Source: CAYJBH01 sp964371365
GTDB taxonomy: Bacteria > Bacillota > Clostridia > Oscillospirales > Ruminococcaceae
Direction: 5' to 3'
Assembly (NCBI GenBank): GCA_964371365.1
Contig: CAYJMO010000004.1
Coordinates: forward strand, 1 to 52,968
Length of the DNA stretch: 52,968 nt
The position numbers and the translations under genes were made by a program. Below, in pieces: positions 40,824 to 49,477 of the stretch. Within the stretch, counting starts at the first letter, position 1. Every line of letters begins with the position of its first letter. The notes under the pieces are model-generated. The model did no database searches, was not told the origin of the DNA, and saw nothing but the letters and a program-made list of their open reading frames with translations.

Positions 40824-42104
40824 TTATGCTATCAGCTCTTGGATTTTTGCGTCCGCTTCGGCTGCTGCCTCTTCCGGAGTAGCCTGATCGGTCAGGGCAC
40901 TCTGAATTGCAGTATAGATTGCGGTGGAAATCTCCGGCCATGCAACGTGCGGTCCCATCGATGCCGCGTGGGGAAGTTGGCTGACGAATACGCTCATGAT
41001 CGGGTCTTCGTTCCACTCGGGATAAAGAGCGGTGGAGTCAATTCTGGTCGGGAGCTTGCCGGTATCGGCACAGTAGTCGGCAAGATGTTGAGTCTCATAG
41101 AAAGCCTCCATAACCGGCCATACGGTGTCGATATCTGCGCCGGTGATGATGGAGAAGCCCTCACCGCCCAGTGCGCTTGCAGGCACGCTATCGATCGGTA
41201 TTGGTGCTACACCCCAGTTTTTATCCGGTGCGTCGTTGTTGACGGTGCCGATGTTCCACGGACCGTTGATCATCATTGCGGCATTACCCTGAATAAACTG
41301 CACAGCGGCATCGCCCTGTGTCCAGTTGACAACCTCGGTGCTCATGTAACCGTTTGCAACCATGTCGTCAAGGTATGTAAGAGCTTTAATGCTGCCCTCT
41401 GCCATCATGTCATAGATATTACCACCTGCTGAATACATAAACGGCATATATTGGAATGTGCCCTCGTCGGTGCTGATGAGGCTCATTGCAAGACCGTAGG
41501 TCTCGTCGTTGGTAAGGGCCTCTACCGCAACGCTAAGCTCGTCCCATGTGGTCGGCACTTCAACGCCTGCCGCTTCCAGCATGTCTGCATCATAATAGAG
41601 TGCTATACAGTTACTGTTCTGGGGCAGACCGTAAATTCTGCCGTCCACGGTGGTTGTGCCCATCGAGCTCTCATAGAACTGGTCAAGCTGTCCCCATTCC
41701 TCAACCTTGTCGGTGATGTCCATCAAAAGACCCATCTCGATGAATGTTGCATTGTCGGGGTTGTTAACCATACCTATGTCGGGGAGCTCACCGGATACAA
41801 GACCGAGGGTGTACTGGGTGTTCAGGTCGGCAAATGGGTAGTGAACCACCTTGCTTGTCAATCCGAGATCAGCTGTTATAGTGCCTATTACCTCATCAAA
41901 ATACACATCTTCCGGAGCCGAGAAGTATGTCCAGATCTCAACTTCGCCGCCTGCCGGTGCTTCTTCTGTGCTATCATCGGTAGATGTGCTCTCATCTGTT
42001 GCCGGTGTCTCGTCCGTTGCCGGTGTCGATTCCTCTGCCGGAGCACAGGATGCGAGAAGCCCTATGGAAAGTAACGATGCTAAAAGTAACGCTTTAAGTT
42101 TCAT
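40824..42104 (-). CDS. Sugar ABC transporter substrate-binding lipoprotein (cassette 2)
   Basis: 426 residues. Signal peptide MKLKALLLASLLSIGLLASC with lipobox LLASC, then a Thr/Asp/Glu-rich linker. The mature part is of the MalE type: EVEIWTYFSAPEDVYFDEVIG, GLVSGELPDIGMV, MINGPWNIG, GEGFSIITGAD. AGAGGAG precedes ATG 42104. First gene of the operon that continues into two permeases, the sensor kinase and the response regulator. Sugar unknown. Confidence 0.93.
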   Translation of the reverse strand: MKLKALLLASLLSIGLLASCAPAEESTPATDETPATDESTSTDDSTEEAPAGGEVEIWTYFSAPEDVYFDEVIGTITADLGLTSKVVHYPFADLNTQYTLGLVSGELPDIGMVNNPDNATFIEMGLLMDITDKVEEWGQLDQFYESSMGTTTVDGRIYGLPQNSNCIALYYDADMLEAAGVEVPTTWDELSVAVEALTNDETYGLAMSLISTDEGTFQYMPFMYSAGGNIYDMMAEGSIKALTYLDDMVANGYMSTEVVNWTQGDAAVQFIQGNAAMMINGPWNIGTVNNDAPDKNWGVAPIPIDSVPASALGGEGFSIITGADIDTVWPVMEAFYETQHLADYCADTGKLPTRIDSTALYPEWNEDPIMSVFVSQLPHAASMGPHVAWPEISTAIYTAIQSALTDQATPEEAAAEADAKIQELIA

Positions 42105-42157
42105 TATTTCTCCTCTTTGCATTTGTGTGTTATGGGTGAAAACACCCAATCCTCCTG

Positions 42158-42198
42158 TATCGATATAGTTCGATATTTAATATCGAGCTTGATCGATA
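42158..42198. promoter_or_regulatory. Nested palindromic operator upstream of the cassette 2 binding protein
   Basis: The centre is a perfect 17-bp palindrome TCGATATTTAATATCGA (42170-42186). It is flanked by TATCGATATAG (42158-42168) and CTTGATCGATA (42188-42198), which are themselves near mirror images. On the operon strand it starts about 6 bp after a TATAAT box (42209-42204; its -35, TTTCGT, is weak), so it covers the start point. The binding regulator (LacI-like repressor or the YesN-type regulator) is not known. Confidence 0.6.
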
Positions 42199-42271
42199 TG
42201 CTTATTATATATCTATAATCACACAAACGAAAGGGGTAATAATATGATATTTGACGAATAAGTTGACATGT

Positions 42272-43213
42272 TTATACTAAAAACGCCGACCCTATTATCC
42301 CGGCAGAGTTGCCGAGTTTTGCCTCAATTATCTCTGCGCGCCGTGAGGGGAGCGCAATCTCGGCATCATATTTTTCTCGGAGCATCTTTATCAGCCAGTC
42401 GCCCTGCTCACTGATACCACCGCCTATGCAAACCGTTTTGGGCTGTAGTACATTGGTGATGTTGGCAAGTCCAACCGCAAGGTCATCGACAAAGAGCTCG
42501 GCGACCTTTTTTGCCGCCTCATCTCCCTGCTTTCTTGCGGTGAATGCGGTGGAACCCTTGACCTTTTCTATGTCGTTTTCGGCGAGTGCCCACATCAGTG
42601 AATCGGGATACTCTTTCATAATTTCCTTGGTTGTGGCGGTGAGACCGGTGGCGGAGGCATATGCCTCCCAACAGCCGTTTCGTCCGCAACGGCAAGCCCT
42701 GCCTCCTGCGTGTATCACGGTGTGACCTACCTCACCCCCGTAGTAGTTATAACTGCGATAGATGTTACCGTCCGCAATTATGCCACCGCCTATTCCGGTG
42801 CCGAGTGTCACCGCAACCGCAAAACTTGACCCTTTGAGTGCGCCTGCAAGGTATTCGCCGTACGCCGCGGCATTCGCGTCGTTGTCGATAATCACCTTTG
42901 TGCCGGGATAGCGTTTTGCAAGAGCCTTTTTCACCTCGACATTTTTGAGTCCGAGATTGCCTATGTGTTCAAATATTCCGAGCTTGTCGTTCACGTTGCC
43001 GGGGCAACCTATGCCTATCTGCGCAACCTTTGATACACCCAGCCCTGCATTATGGAGCACCTCTTCGATGCATTTTGCGATCCTCTCACAAAATTCATCG
43101 TTTGTCATTCCAAAAAAAGTCTCCTGCCTGCTGCGTGCTAATATCTCATATTCATCATTAACAATGCCGGTTTTTATACTTGTTCCTCCGACATCGACAC
43201 CTACATTATACAT
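42272..43213 (-). CDS. ROK-family sugar kinase
   Basis: 313 residues. ATP-binding VGVDVGGTSIKTGIV, catalytic Asp in IIDNDANAAAYGEY, VTLGTGIGGGII, and the zinc motif CRCGRNGCWEAYAS mark a ROK kinase (glucokinase/N-acetylmannosamine kinase type). GGVGG-type repressor HTH is absent, so it is an enzyme rather than a ROK repressor. Last gene of the catabolic group, 12 bp after the PHP-like gene. It would phosphorylate the free sugar released by the pathway. Confidence 0.93.
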   Translation of the reverse strand: MYNVGVDVGGTSIKTGIVNDEYEILARSRQETFFGMTNDEFCERIAKCIEEVLHNAGLGVSKVAQIGIGCPGNVNDKLGIFEHIGNLGLKNVEVKKALAKRYPGTKVIIDNDANAAAYGEYLAGALKGSSFAVAVTLGTGIGGGIIADGNIYRSYNYYGGEVGHTVIHAGGRACRCGRNGCWEAYASATGLTATTKEIMKEYPDSLMWALAENDIEKVKGSTAFTARKQGDEAAKKVAELFVDDLAVGLANITNVLQPKTVCIGGGISEQGDWLIKMLREKYDAEIALPSRRAEIIEAKLGNSAGIIGSAFLV

Positions 43214-43225
43214 ATTTTTTCCCTT

Positions 43226-44755
43226 TTAAACTACAAATATCGGCGATGTCCAGGCGATGTCGCCGTTTTTTTGCCATACACGAAGACGATAGTTACTGCC
43301 CTTTATTGGATTTATATTCTTTTCGTAGGATACCTCGTATCCCTTTGATACACACCCTTTATGGAATTTAATCTTGTATGCGTTGTGCCACCATGGGTCG
43401 TCACGGTAGTGCTCCACCTCGCCGTAGGTCTCCTTTGTGAGTGCTCTGACCTCGTCGAACAGCGGTATCACGTTGGTATTCTTTATAATATCGCAGACCC
43501 TCAAGACATAGTCCTTGCCATCGAGCGTTAAGGTTATATCGCTGTTCGAGTCCGCCTCTATCTCAAAGATAAAACCCTCGTTTGTCACACCGCTTGCGCC
43601 CATCCACTTACCGGTGCCGGTGGACTTGTAGGTGGTCAGGTTGAACTCAAAGTCCTGCTGTGTTCTCGATATAATCTTTTGTCCGAAGGTGTTAAAGCAG
43701 TTTTCCACCGAGAGTATCTGTCCGTCGGTGTGAAGCTTGCCCTCCCAGAGTTTTTTGTATATCTCCTTATAGACGCGCGTGTCCGGACCCCAACCTATTT
43801 CAAGGCGGAACTTAAAGCGCACGGTGGACGGTATAGCCTCCCGCTCATAACTGCCGGAGTGCACTATCATCTCTTCCAGTATATTGTCCCGCAATATCTC
43901 TATGCGGTCAATCGCATTTGTGCCCACGACACCGATTTTCAACCTTGCAGAGTCGGTGTGCGGTAGCTCGTCGCCCATTATTGCGTCGTCTATCGAGAAA
44001 TCCACCCCTATTCTACTGCGAGATACGCCGTAGGTGTGGCGCTTTTTCAGCGCGTCCCATATGCATTCCTTTGTGTTCTCTTTTGCCAATGCACACATGG
44101 TGCCGTGCTCGAAGATTGCCGGGATGATATGGTTGTCGCCCGATGCTATCGCACCGACCTTTATGCCGTGCGAAAGACCGCTCTCATAGTCGGTGCCGCC
44201 GGCGCGTGGTCCCATGTGGATATGGCGACCCATCTCGAGAGGGGTGAGATCGCTTTCACTGCTACCGTGGCTGGAATAAATCTCGGCAACCGGTGAAAAC
44301 TCCTCGTTGTGTGTGCACCAATTTTTACCGCGTGAGCCGAGCTGATATGCCACATGATGTGGTATGCCGATGGCGTTTATTCCCTTAAATGCATCGATTA
44401 GCTCCTGATATCTCATGGGATGGAGTTGCGGTTGTTCGTTGTCGAGGAAGAAGACGTTGTGGTCGCCGTCCTTGCCTGCACCCTGCCATTCATATCCCAT
44501 AAACATGGGATACCCCTCGGCGTTTTTTTCCTTTACAAATTTGCGCAAGACCTCCCAGTCCGCTTTATATTTATCATCGTCTATCTTGTCCTCTACAGCA
44601 AGACCCCATTCGGTCGGCTTCATGTAGAAGGGGTAGTAGGCTATCGGCCAGAAATCTATGGTCTGCTTTGCATGCTCAAACCACATAGGGAGCTCGTCCA
44701 TCTGATTGTGGTGAATATTGGAGTGCATGTCGCTCCAGAACTTTTTAAGTGACAT
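43226..44755 (-). CDS. PHP/DUF3604-like metal-dependent protein
   Basis: 509 residues. An N-terminal PHP-like metal site is suggested by SDMHSNIHHNQ (residues 8-18), GYEWQGAG, GIPHHVAY, IYSSHGSSE and ASGDNHI. The second half is beta-rich (LKIGVVGTNAIDRIEILRDN; FIFEIEADSNSDITLTLDGKDYVLRV). This architecture resembles DUF3604 proteins, whose reaction is not established. Context in a sugar catabolic cluster suggests phosphoester or glycoside cleavage (inference). ATG 44755 with AAAGGA 11 nt upstream is preferred over the TTG three codons before it. Confidence 0.65.
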   Translation of the reverse strand: MSLKKFWSDMHSNIHHNQMDELPMWFEHAKQTIDFWPIAYYPFYMKPTEWGLAVEDKIDDDKYKADWEVLRKFVKEKNAEGYPMFMGYEWQGAGKDGDHNVFFLDNEQPQLHPMRYQELIDAFKGINAIGIPHHVAYQLGSRGKNWCTHNEEFSPVAEIYSSHGSSESDLTPLEMGRHIHMGPRAGGTDYESGLSHGIKVGAIASGDNHIIPAIFEHGTMCALAKENTKECIWDALKKRHTYGVSRSRIGVDFSIDDAIMGDELPHTDSARLKIGVVGTNAIDRIEILRDNILEEMIVHSGSYEREAIPSTVRFKFRLEIGWGPDTRVYKEIYKKLWEGKLHTDGQILSVENCFNTFGQKIISRTQQDFEFNLTTYKSTGTGKWMGASGVTNEGFIFEIEADSNSDITLTLDGKDYVLRVCDIIKNTNVIPLFDEVRALTKETYGEVEHYRDDPWWHNAYKIKFHKGCVSKGYEVSYEKNINPIKGSNYRLRVWQKNGDIAWTSPIFVV

Positions 44756-44842
44756 AGTGTGCAAAATCCTTTCCGGTATTTAGAAATACAGGAACAACCC
44801 CTGCGGTTGTTCGTAAACGCGAGGGTTGTCCCTAAATAATAA

Positions 44843-45640
44843 TTAAACTATAAACTGCTCTAAGTGCCTTTTGGATAGGACGACGTGTTTAAATCTACCA
44901 TAACTCTCCATCATATAATTGGGTCCGTGCGGCTCGATGATGACACAACCGGTGTAGCCTACGTCATACAACATTCCGAGCAGGACGTTCCACTTTTTCT
45001 GACCGAGACCCACCGGCGGCTCTATCTCAAAGCCGATATCCGGGATTTGATAGATATCCTTGGCATGGAAATGCACGATGTTTTTGGCGTATTGGCTCAC
45101 TACATAGTAGGGGTCATCCTTCACGTTGCGCATGAGACCGACCGGATCGATTTTAAGTGGAAAGTCCGGTATCTCGCTTATAACTCGTGCTAAGATGTCA
45201 CGACTGTTAATAAAGTTGCCCTTGTGTCCGAGATAGAATGCGAGCTTTAAACCCTTGTCGGTAGCATATTTTTTATACTGGGGATATGCCTCTTTGAGTT
45301 TAGCGACATTCGCGTCGGTGTCGTTTTCCTTGTAAGTACCGGCATTTATAAATGCGACCGGCGAGCCGATTGCCGCCACCATGTCGAAAAACTCAAAGAC
45401 GGTCTTCTTGTTCTCCTCAAAGGTTTTTTCATCGTCGCTGAGGGTGTTCAGCTCCCAAAGTCCGCAGGCACCGACCTTGACATTAGTGCCCTCCATTGCA
45501 TCAAATATGCGCTGTGTGTCAAAATTCATGCATCTCAGTTGGTTGAACTGCAACTCCACATACTCGATGCCCTGTTGCATTGCGAATTGAAACTGAACCT
45601 TAAGATCGCTCTCGGCGGGTACGATAAATCCTAACTGCAT
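44843..45640 (-). CDS. Sugar phosphate isomerase/epimerase, TIM-barrel (AP endonuclease 2 fold)
   Basis: 265 residues. Xylose-isomerase-like barrel: MQLGFIVPAESDLKVQFQFA, GIEYVELQFNQ, HKGNFINSRDIL, FPLKIDPVGLMRN, IVHFHAKDIYQ (metal His) and GYTGCVIIEPHGPNY (metal Glu). It probably interconverts keto and aldo sugars, or inosose-type intermediates, with Mn or Mg. GAAAGGAT precedes the ATG. It lies between the Gfo/Idh dehydrogenase and the PHP-like gene, so the two enzymes probably act in sequence on the same substrate. Confidence 0.88.
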   Translation of the reverse strand: MQLGFIVPAESDLKVQFQFAMQQGIEYVELQFNQLRCMNFDTQRIFDAMEGTNVKVGACGLWELNTLSDDEKTFEENKKTVFEFFDMVAAIGSPVAFINAGTYKENDTDANVAKLKEAYPQYKKYATDKGLKLAFYLGHKGNFINSRDILARVISEIPDFPLKIDPVGLMRNVKDDPYYVVSQYAKNIVHFHAKDIYQIPDIGFEIEPPVGLGQKKWNVLLGMLYDVGYTGCVIIEPHGPNYMMESYGRFKHVVLSKRHLEQFIV

Positions 45641-45666
45641 TTCATTATCCTTTCTTTTATCACTAT

Positions 45667-46704
45667 TTATTGTGGTTTCTCGACAAGTTCCGGTTTGCCA
45701 CTTGCCATCGATTTGCGTGCGGCGTGTATTACTGCGAGCGTATAAAAGCCGTCCTCCGGCGTTTTGCTGTCGGTGGTGTCGTTCGCCCAGTCGTTAATAA
45801 GTGTCTCATGGTGGGTTAAACCATAGAACTTCGGCGCAACGTCTATCTTTACTCCCTTGACAAGGTCGCTGTTATTCGCCTTTTCGCTGGAGACATAGAT
45901 AACACCCTCCTTGTTGTAGGGGTTGAGCAGGTATACCGTGCCCTTTTCACCGTGTATCTCCATCTCACAACGTGTTGTGTTGCCCACCTTGGACCAGTTG
46001 ACCTCGTGCACGGCGGTTACGCCGTCGGTCATGTGATAGACAAGTGTTGCGCGTCGCTCGTCGCCGTTGAGGTCGGTGGCGGTGTCCACCACCTTATCCG
46101 GGTCGATGTTCCTCGGGGTTACCGCAAAGACGGAGAGATAATCCTGCCCCGTCATGGTGCGGATAAGGTCGATACCGTGACAACCGATATCCATCATCGC
46201 GCCGCCGTAGCTCGGTGCGGTGTGGTAGGGGTTGTGCAGGGTGTTGCGCATTAGAACGCTCTCCACCTTGCCGATCTCACCGCTCTCGATGATAGCCTTT
46301 GCCTGCAAACTCTCCGGCAGGTAGGAGTGCATGAAAGAGGGGGTGAAGCTGATGTTGTTGTCCTTGATAGCCTTTATGATGCGTCTACCCTCGTCAATGT
46401 TATAGGCAAACGGTTTTTGCATGAAAATCTTTTTACCGAGGGCACATGCCTCGATAGCCATGGTGGCATGGGTATCTATCTTGGTGAAGATGCAGATAGC
46501 CTCGACACTATCGTCGGCGAGCACCTCTTTATAATCAAGTGTAGTTTTTTCAAATCCGAATTTTTCCTTTGCCTTTATCGCACGTTCCTCAATGATGTCA
46601 CACGCCCAGACAAACTCTGCATTCTCGCATTTTGCCATTGCCGGCAGGTGGTAGTTGTCGGCGATACTGCCACAACCTATGACGCCTATTCTGACCTTTT
46701 TCAT
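45667..46704 (-). CDS. Gfo/Idh/MocA-family dehydrogenase
   Basis: 345 residues. N-terminal NAD(P) Rossmann fold RIGVIGCGSIADNYHLPAM, the catalytic Lys in MQKPFAYN (usually EKP), and C-terminal substrate domain with GGAMMDIGCHGIDLIRTMTG and YHMTDGVTAVHEVNW. It oxidises a sugar or inositol derivative at a ring hydroxyl. AAAGGA is 12 nt before the ATG. It follows the terminator after the binding-protein gene, so expression may depend on read-through or its own weak promoter. Confidence 0.93.
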   Translation of the reverse strand: MKKVRIGVIGCGSIADNYHLPAMAKCENAEFVWACDIIEERAIKAKEKFGFEKTTLDYKEVLADDSVEAICIFTKIDTHATMAIEACALGKKIFMQKPFAYNIDEGRRIIKAIKDNNISFTPSFMHSYLPESLQAKAIIESGEIGKVESVLMRNTLHNPYHTAPSYGGAMMDIGCHGIDLIRTMTGQDYLSVFAVTPRNIDPDKVVDTATDLNGDERRATLVYHMTDGVTAVHEVNWSKVGNTTRCEMEIHGEKGTVYLLNPYNKEGVIYVSSEKANNSDLVKGVKIDVAPKFYGLTHHETLINDWANDTTDSKTPEDGFYTLAVIHAARKSMASGKPELVEKPQ

Positions 46705-46726
46705 TTAATTTATATTCCTTTTTTGT

Positions 46727-46769
46727 AAAAATGTCCGGTCATGCCACGGTTTTTGGGCATGACCGGACA
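46727..46769 (-). terminator. Terminator after the LplA-like binding protein gene
   Basis: A 14-bp perfect stem (46732-46745 with 46756-46769) with a 10-nt loop. On the reverse strand TTTTT follows (46731-46727). Likely a partial terminator within the cluster, lowering expression of the catabolic genes downstream relative to the transporter. Confidence 0.85.
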
Positions 46770-46816
46770 AATAATGCTTATCGGTATATTATTATTGCTA
46801 AATTTTTGTTGCTAAA

Positions 46817-48484
46817 TTAACCTGCCATCCATCTGTCGAATGCGGCCTGGAGGATGCCGGTGTACTCGTCAACATTCATAGCCTCCAGCTCGGCGACAAA
46901 GTCAGCATACTCTTCTATCGGACGCTCGCCGGTGATGAACTTGATGGTATTTTCGTTGATGAAGTTCTTGATATCCTGTGAGTACTGACCGAGTGCCATG
47001 GTCTCCTCATCGGTGTAGTGGAGAACAGGGATGTTCTCAAGCGGCACCATGTCCGGCTCAAGGACAGCATCGGCAGCCTTGGTCTCGGGGAGCTGTGCAG
47101 CGGAGGCATCAACCTTGTCAAAGATGTTCTGCGGGATGTTGCCACCTACGAAGAAGCCCCACTGTGCAATAGCCTCGTCAAGGGTCAGACCGTTCGGGTC
47201 GTTAAGAATGTGGTCAAGCAGTTCATATTCGCCGTCGACGACTTCATAGCTCTCGCCCTCGATGCCGAAACGTACTAAAACTGTACCCTCTTCGCTGTAG
47301 AGATGGTCAACCCAACGCATTGTGGCTTCGGGATGCTCGTTAGCGGAGGTTATAGCGAATGTGCCGGTGGTCTGAACTTTCGGGAATGCGTGGTTCCAGC
47401 CTTTAGAGCCGTCCGGTCCTTCCAGTGCCGGTACTGCTACAAACTGCTCGCGTGTTGCGCCCATCCACTGGGTGTTGTTGCCGTGTGTTGCATAGCCAAC
47501 GGTGTCGCTGTTGACCTGGGAAGCAAGCTGGGTCAGATCCTGTGCAAAGATTTCTTTGTGGATTAGGTTCTCTTCCCAAAGCATGTTGAGGTAGGTTAGC
47601 ATGTCTTCGTAACCATCCTGAAGCGGGAGAAGTTTAACCATTCCCTCGTCGTCTATCTCGGAGTAGAAGTCGATAGCGCCGTAGTTGAGTGCCATGCCAA
47701 AGGAACCGTAGAAGGTACGTGCAAAGGTTGCGGCGGCATTAAAGGTCGGTGCTACTGTTCCGAGCTGTGCACCGAAAGGTATCTCATCGGTGGTATCGCC
47801 GTTGCCGTTTGCATCCTGGTCACGGAAAGCGACAAGTGCTTCGTAGAGCTCGTCTGTGGTGGTCGGAACTGCCAGCCCTAAGTTGTCAAGCCAGGTGGAG
47901 TTAATCCAATGTTTTTGCATCAGGTTGCCGAGGGTGGTGTTGATCTGCGGCATGCTGTAAACACTGCCGTCAGCGGCTGCAATACTCTTGATAAGGTTGG
48001 AGTCCTCTGCAAGCATTGCGGAGAAGTTAGGTGCATAGTCCGCAAAGTAGGGATCAAGAGGTATTATCTGCTGAGCGGTCGCGTATTTTGTCTCTTCTTC
48101 CGGGGTTAATTTTGCACGGATGATGAAGTCCGGCAGCTCGTTCGAGGCAAAGATAAGGTTACGTTTTTCGATAAAGCCCTCGTCCGGAACGCTCTCAAAG
48201 TTGACCTTGACGTTGGTCAGCTCTTCAAGGTGTACAAATGCCGGGTGACCATTCCACTCGTCCATAAGATAGAAGAGTGATACAAGAGCATCCAGCTCGA
48301 TGGTCTCGTTTACGATGGGCATACCTGTCATATTTACATTTGACATGCCATCATCAGCGGCATCACCACCATCCTCGGTGGCAGGAGCATCTCCCCCATC
48401 CTCTGCCGGAGCAGCCGGTGTGGAGCAGGAGGCGAGCATTGCAAGTGCAATGAGCATCGCTAAAAGAATGCGAAGTTTTTTCAT
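46817..48484 (-). CDS. Extracellular solute-binding lipoprotein, LplA-like
   Basis: 555 residues, long as in the LplA/YtcQ group. The signal KKLRILLAMLIALAMLASC ends in a lipobox, and an acidic linker (EDGGDAPATEDGGDAADDG) follows. Mature motifs: ASNELPDFIIRAKLTPEEE, DQDANGNGDTTDEIPFG (Ca-loop-like), FAITSANEHPEATMRWVDHLYSEEG, and the C-terminal YTGILQAAFDRWMAG. It feeds the LplB/LplC-type permeases encoded just upstream. AAAGGA precedes the ATG by 10 nt. Confidence 0.93.
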   Translation of the reverse strand: MKKLRILLAMLIALAMLASCSTPAAPAEDGGDAPATEDGGDAADDGMSNVNMTGMPIVNETIELDALVSLFYLMDEWNGHPAFVHLEELTNVKVNFESVPDEGFIEKRNLIFASNELPDFIIRAKLTPEEETKYATAQQIIPLDPYFADYAPNFSAMLAEDSNLIKSIAAADGSVYSMPQINTTLGNLMQKHWINSTWLDNLGLAVPTTTDELYEALVAFRDQDANGNGDTTDEIPFGAQLGTVAPTFNAAATFARTFYGSFGMALNYGAIDFYSEIDDEGMVKLLPLQDGYEDMLTYLNMLWEENLIHKEIFAQDLTQLASQVNSDTVGYATHGNNTQWMGATREQFVAVPALEGPDGSKGWNHAFPKVQTTGTFAITSANEHPEATMRWVDHLYSEEGTVLVRFGIEGESYEVVDGEYELLDHILNDPNGLTLDEAIAQWGFFVGGNIPQNIFDKVDASAAQLPETKAADAVLEPDMVPLENIPVLHYTDEETMALGQYSQDIKNFINENTIKFITGERPIEEYADFVAELEAMNVDEYTGILQAAFDRWMAG

Positions 48485-48545
48485 GTTCTTAAATCCTTTC
48501 TTGAAAATAGTTCCTCCAATTTATTAGTTAAATCTACTAAAGATT

Positions 48546-49463
48546 TTAACCCTTGACAGAGCCCACCATGATACCCTTGATGAAGAATCTTTGCAGGAAG
48601 GGGTAGAGTATCAGCATCGGCACACTGGACACGATGATGACGGCGAACTTTAAGCTCTCACCGATAAAGAACTGGGACAGATCGGTCTCCATGACGACAT
48701 CGAGGTTGGACTCGGTGCTCATGTTGGCGAGCAGTATCTCACGCAGGATAATCTGAAGTGGCATTCTGGAACGCTCTTGCAGATATATGAGTGCATTGAA
48801 GTATTGATTCCAGTGAGCAACACCATAGAACAGGATAAGCACCGCGATGATAGGTGCGGAGAGTGGCAATACCATGTTAAAGAATGCTCTCGCGTCGCTA
48901 CATCCGTCGATATATGCCGCCTCGAAAAGCTCCTCGCTGATGGTGGTCTGGATAAAGGTTCTCGCTACGATAAGGTTGTAAACATTGACGAGGTTAAAGA
49001 GCACCATGATTGCAAAGGTGTCATAAAGACCGATCTCATTGATCTGCAGGTAGGTCGGGATAAGACCGCCCGAGAAAAACATGGTGAAGATGATAAAACC
49101 CATTATAATGTTGCGGCCGAACATCTTCTTGCGGGAGAGCGAATAGGCGGCTGTCATGGTCACCGCGATGTTGAGCGAGGTGCCGACGACGGTGTACATG
49201 ATAGTGTTTCTATAGCCGGACCAGATGTCATCGTCTCTAATGACGAGGTTGTAAGCGTCGAGGTTAAAACCCTGTGGGATTATCCATACATCACCGGCGA
49301 AAACTGCGAGGGGGTCACTGACCGAGGCTATAATGATAAACCATAGAGGATATACTACCAACAGCACCATTATGACCAACACTATACCGATGATAACGTT
49401 GAGCAGTCTGTCGCCCGAAGCCTCTTTAATTTTTGTGCTTTTATTCTTCAATTTCATCACCAT
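48546..49463 (-). CDS. Carbohydrate ABC permease, LplC/YtcP-type
   Basis: 305 residues, six TM helices, EAA loop LFEAAYIDGCSDARAFFNMVLPLSAP, C-terminus RFFIKGIMVGSVKG. The start may be ATG 49463 or the ATG two codons later (49457). It starts 14 bp after the lplB-like gene and works with it and the following binding protein. Confidence 0.93.
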   Translation of the reverse strand: MVMKLKNKSTKIKEASGDRLLNVIIGIVLVIMVLLVVYPLWFIIIASVSDPLAVFAGDVWIIPQGFNLDAYNLVIRDDDIWSGYRNTIMYTVVGTSLNIAVTMTAAYSLSRKKMFGRNIIMGFIIFTMFFSGGLIPTYLQINEIGLYDTFAIMVLFNLVNVYNLIVARTFIQTTISEELFEAAYIDGCSDARAFFNMVLPLSAPIIAVLILFYGVAHWNQYFNALIYLQERSRMPLQIILREILLANMSTESNLDVVMETDLSQFFIGESLKFAVIIVSSVPMLILYPFLQRFFIKGIMVGSVKG

Positions 49464-49477
49464 TTTATGTTAATCTT

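Noticed and set aside
40839..42074. Long + strand frames of about 200 codons opposite the cassette 2 binding protein
   Set aside because: They are antisense shadows of a clear lipoprotein gene; the translations are Cys/His/Val-rich with no family features.
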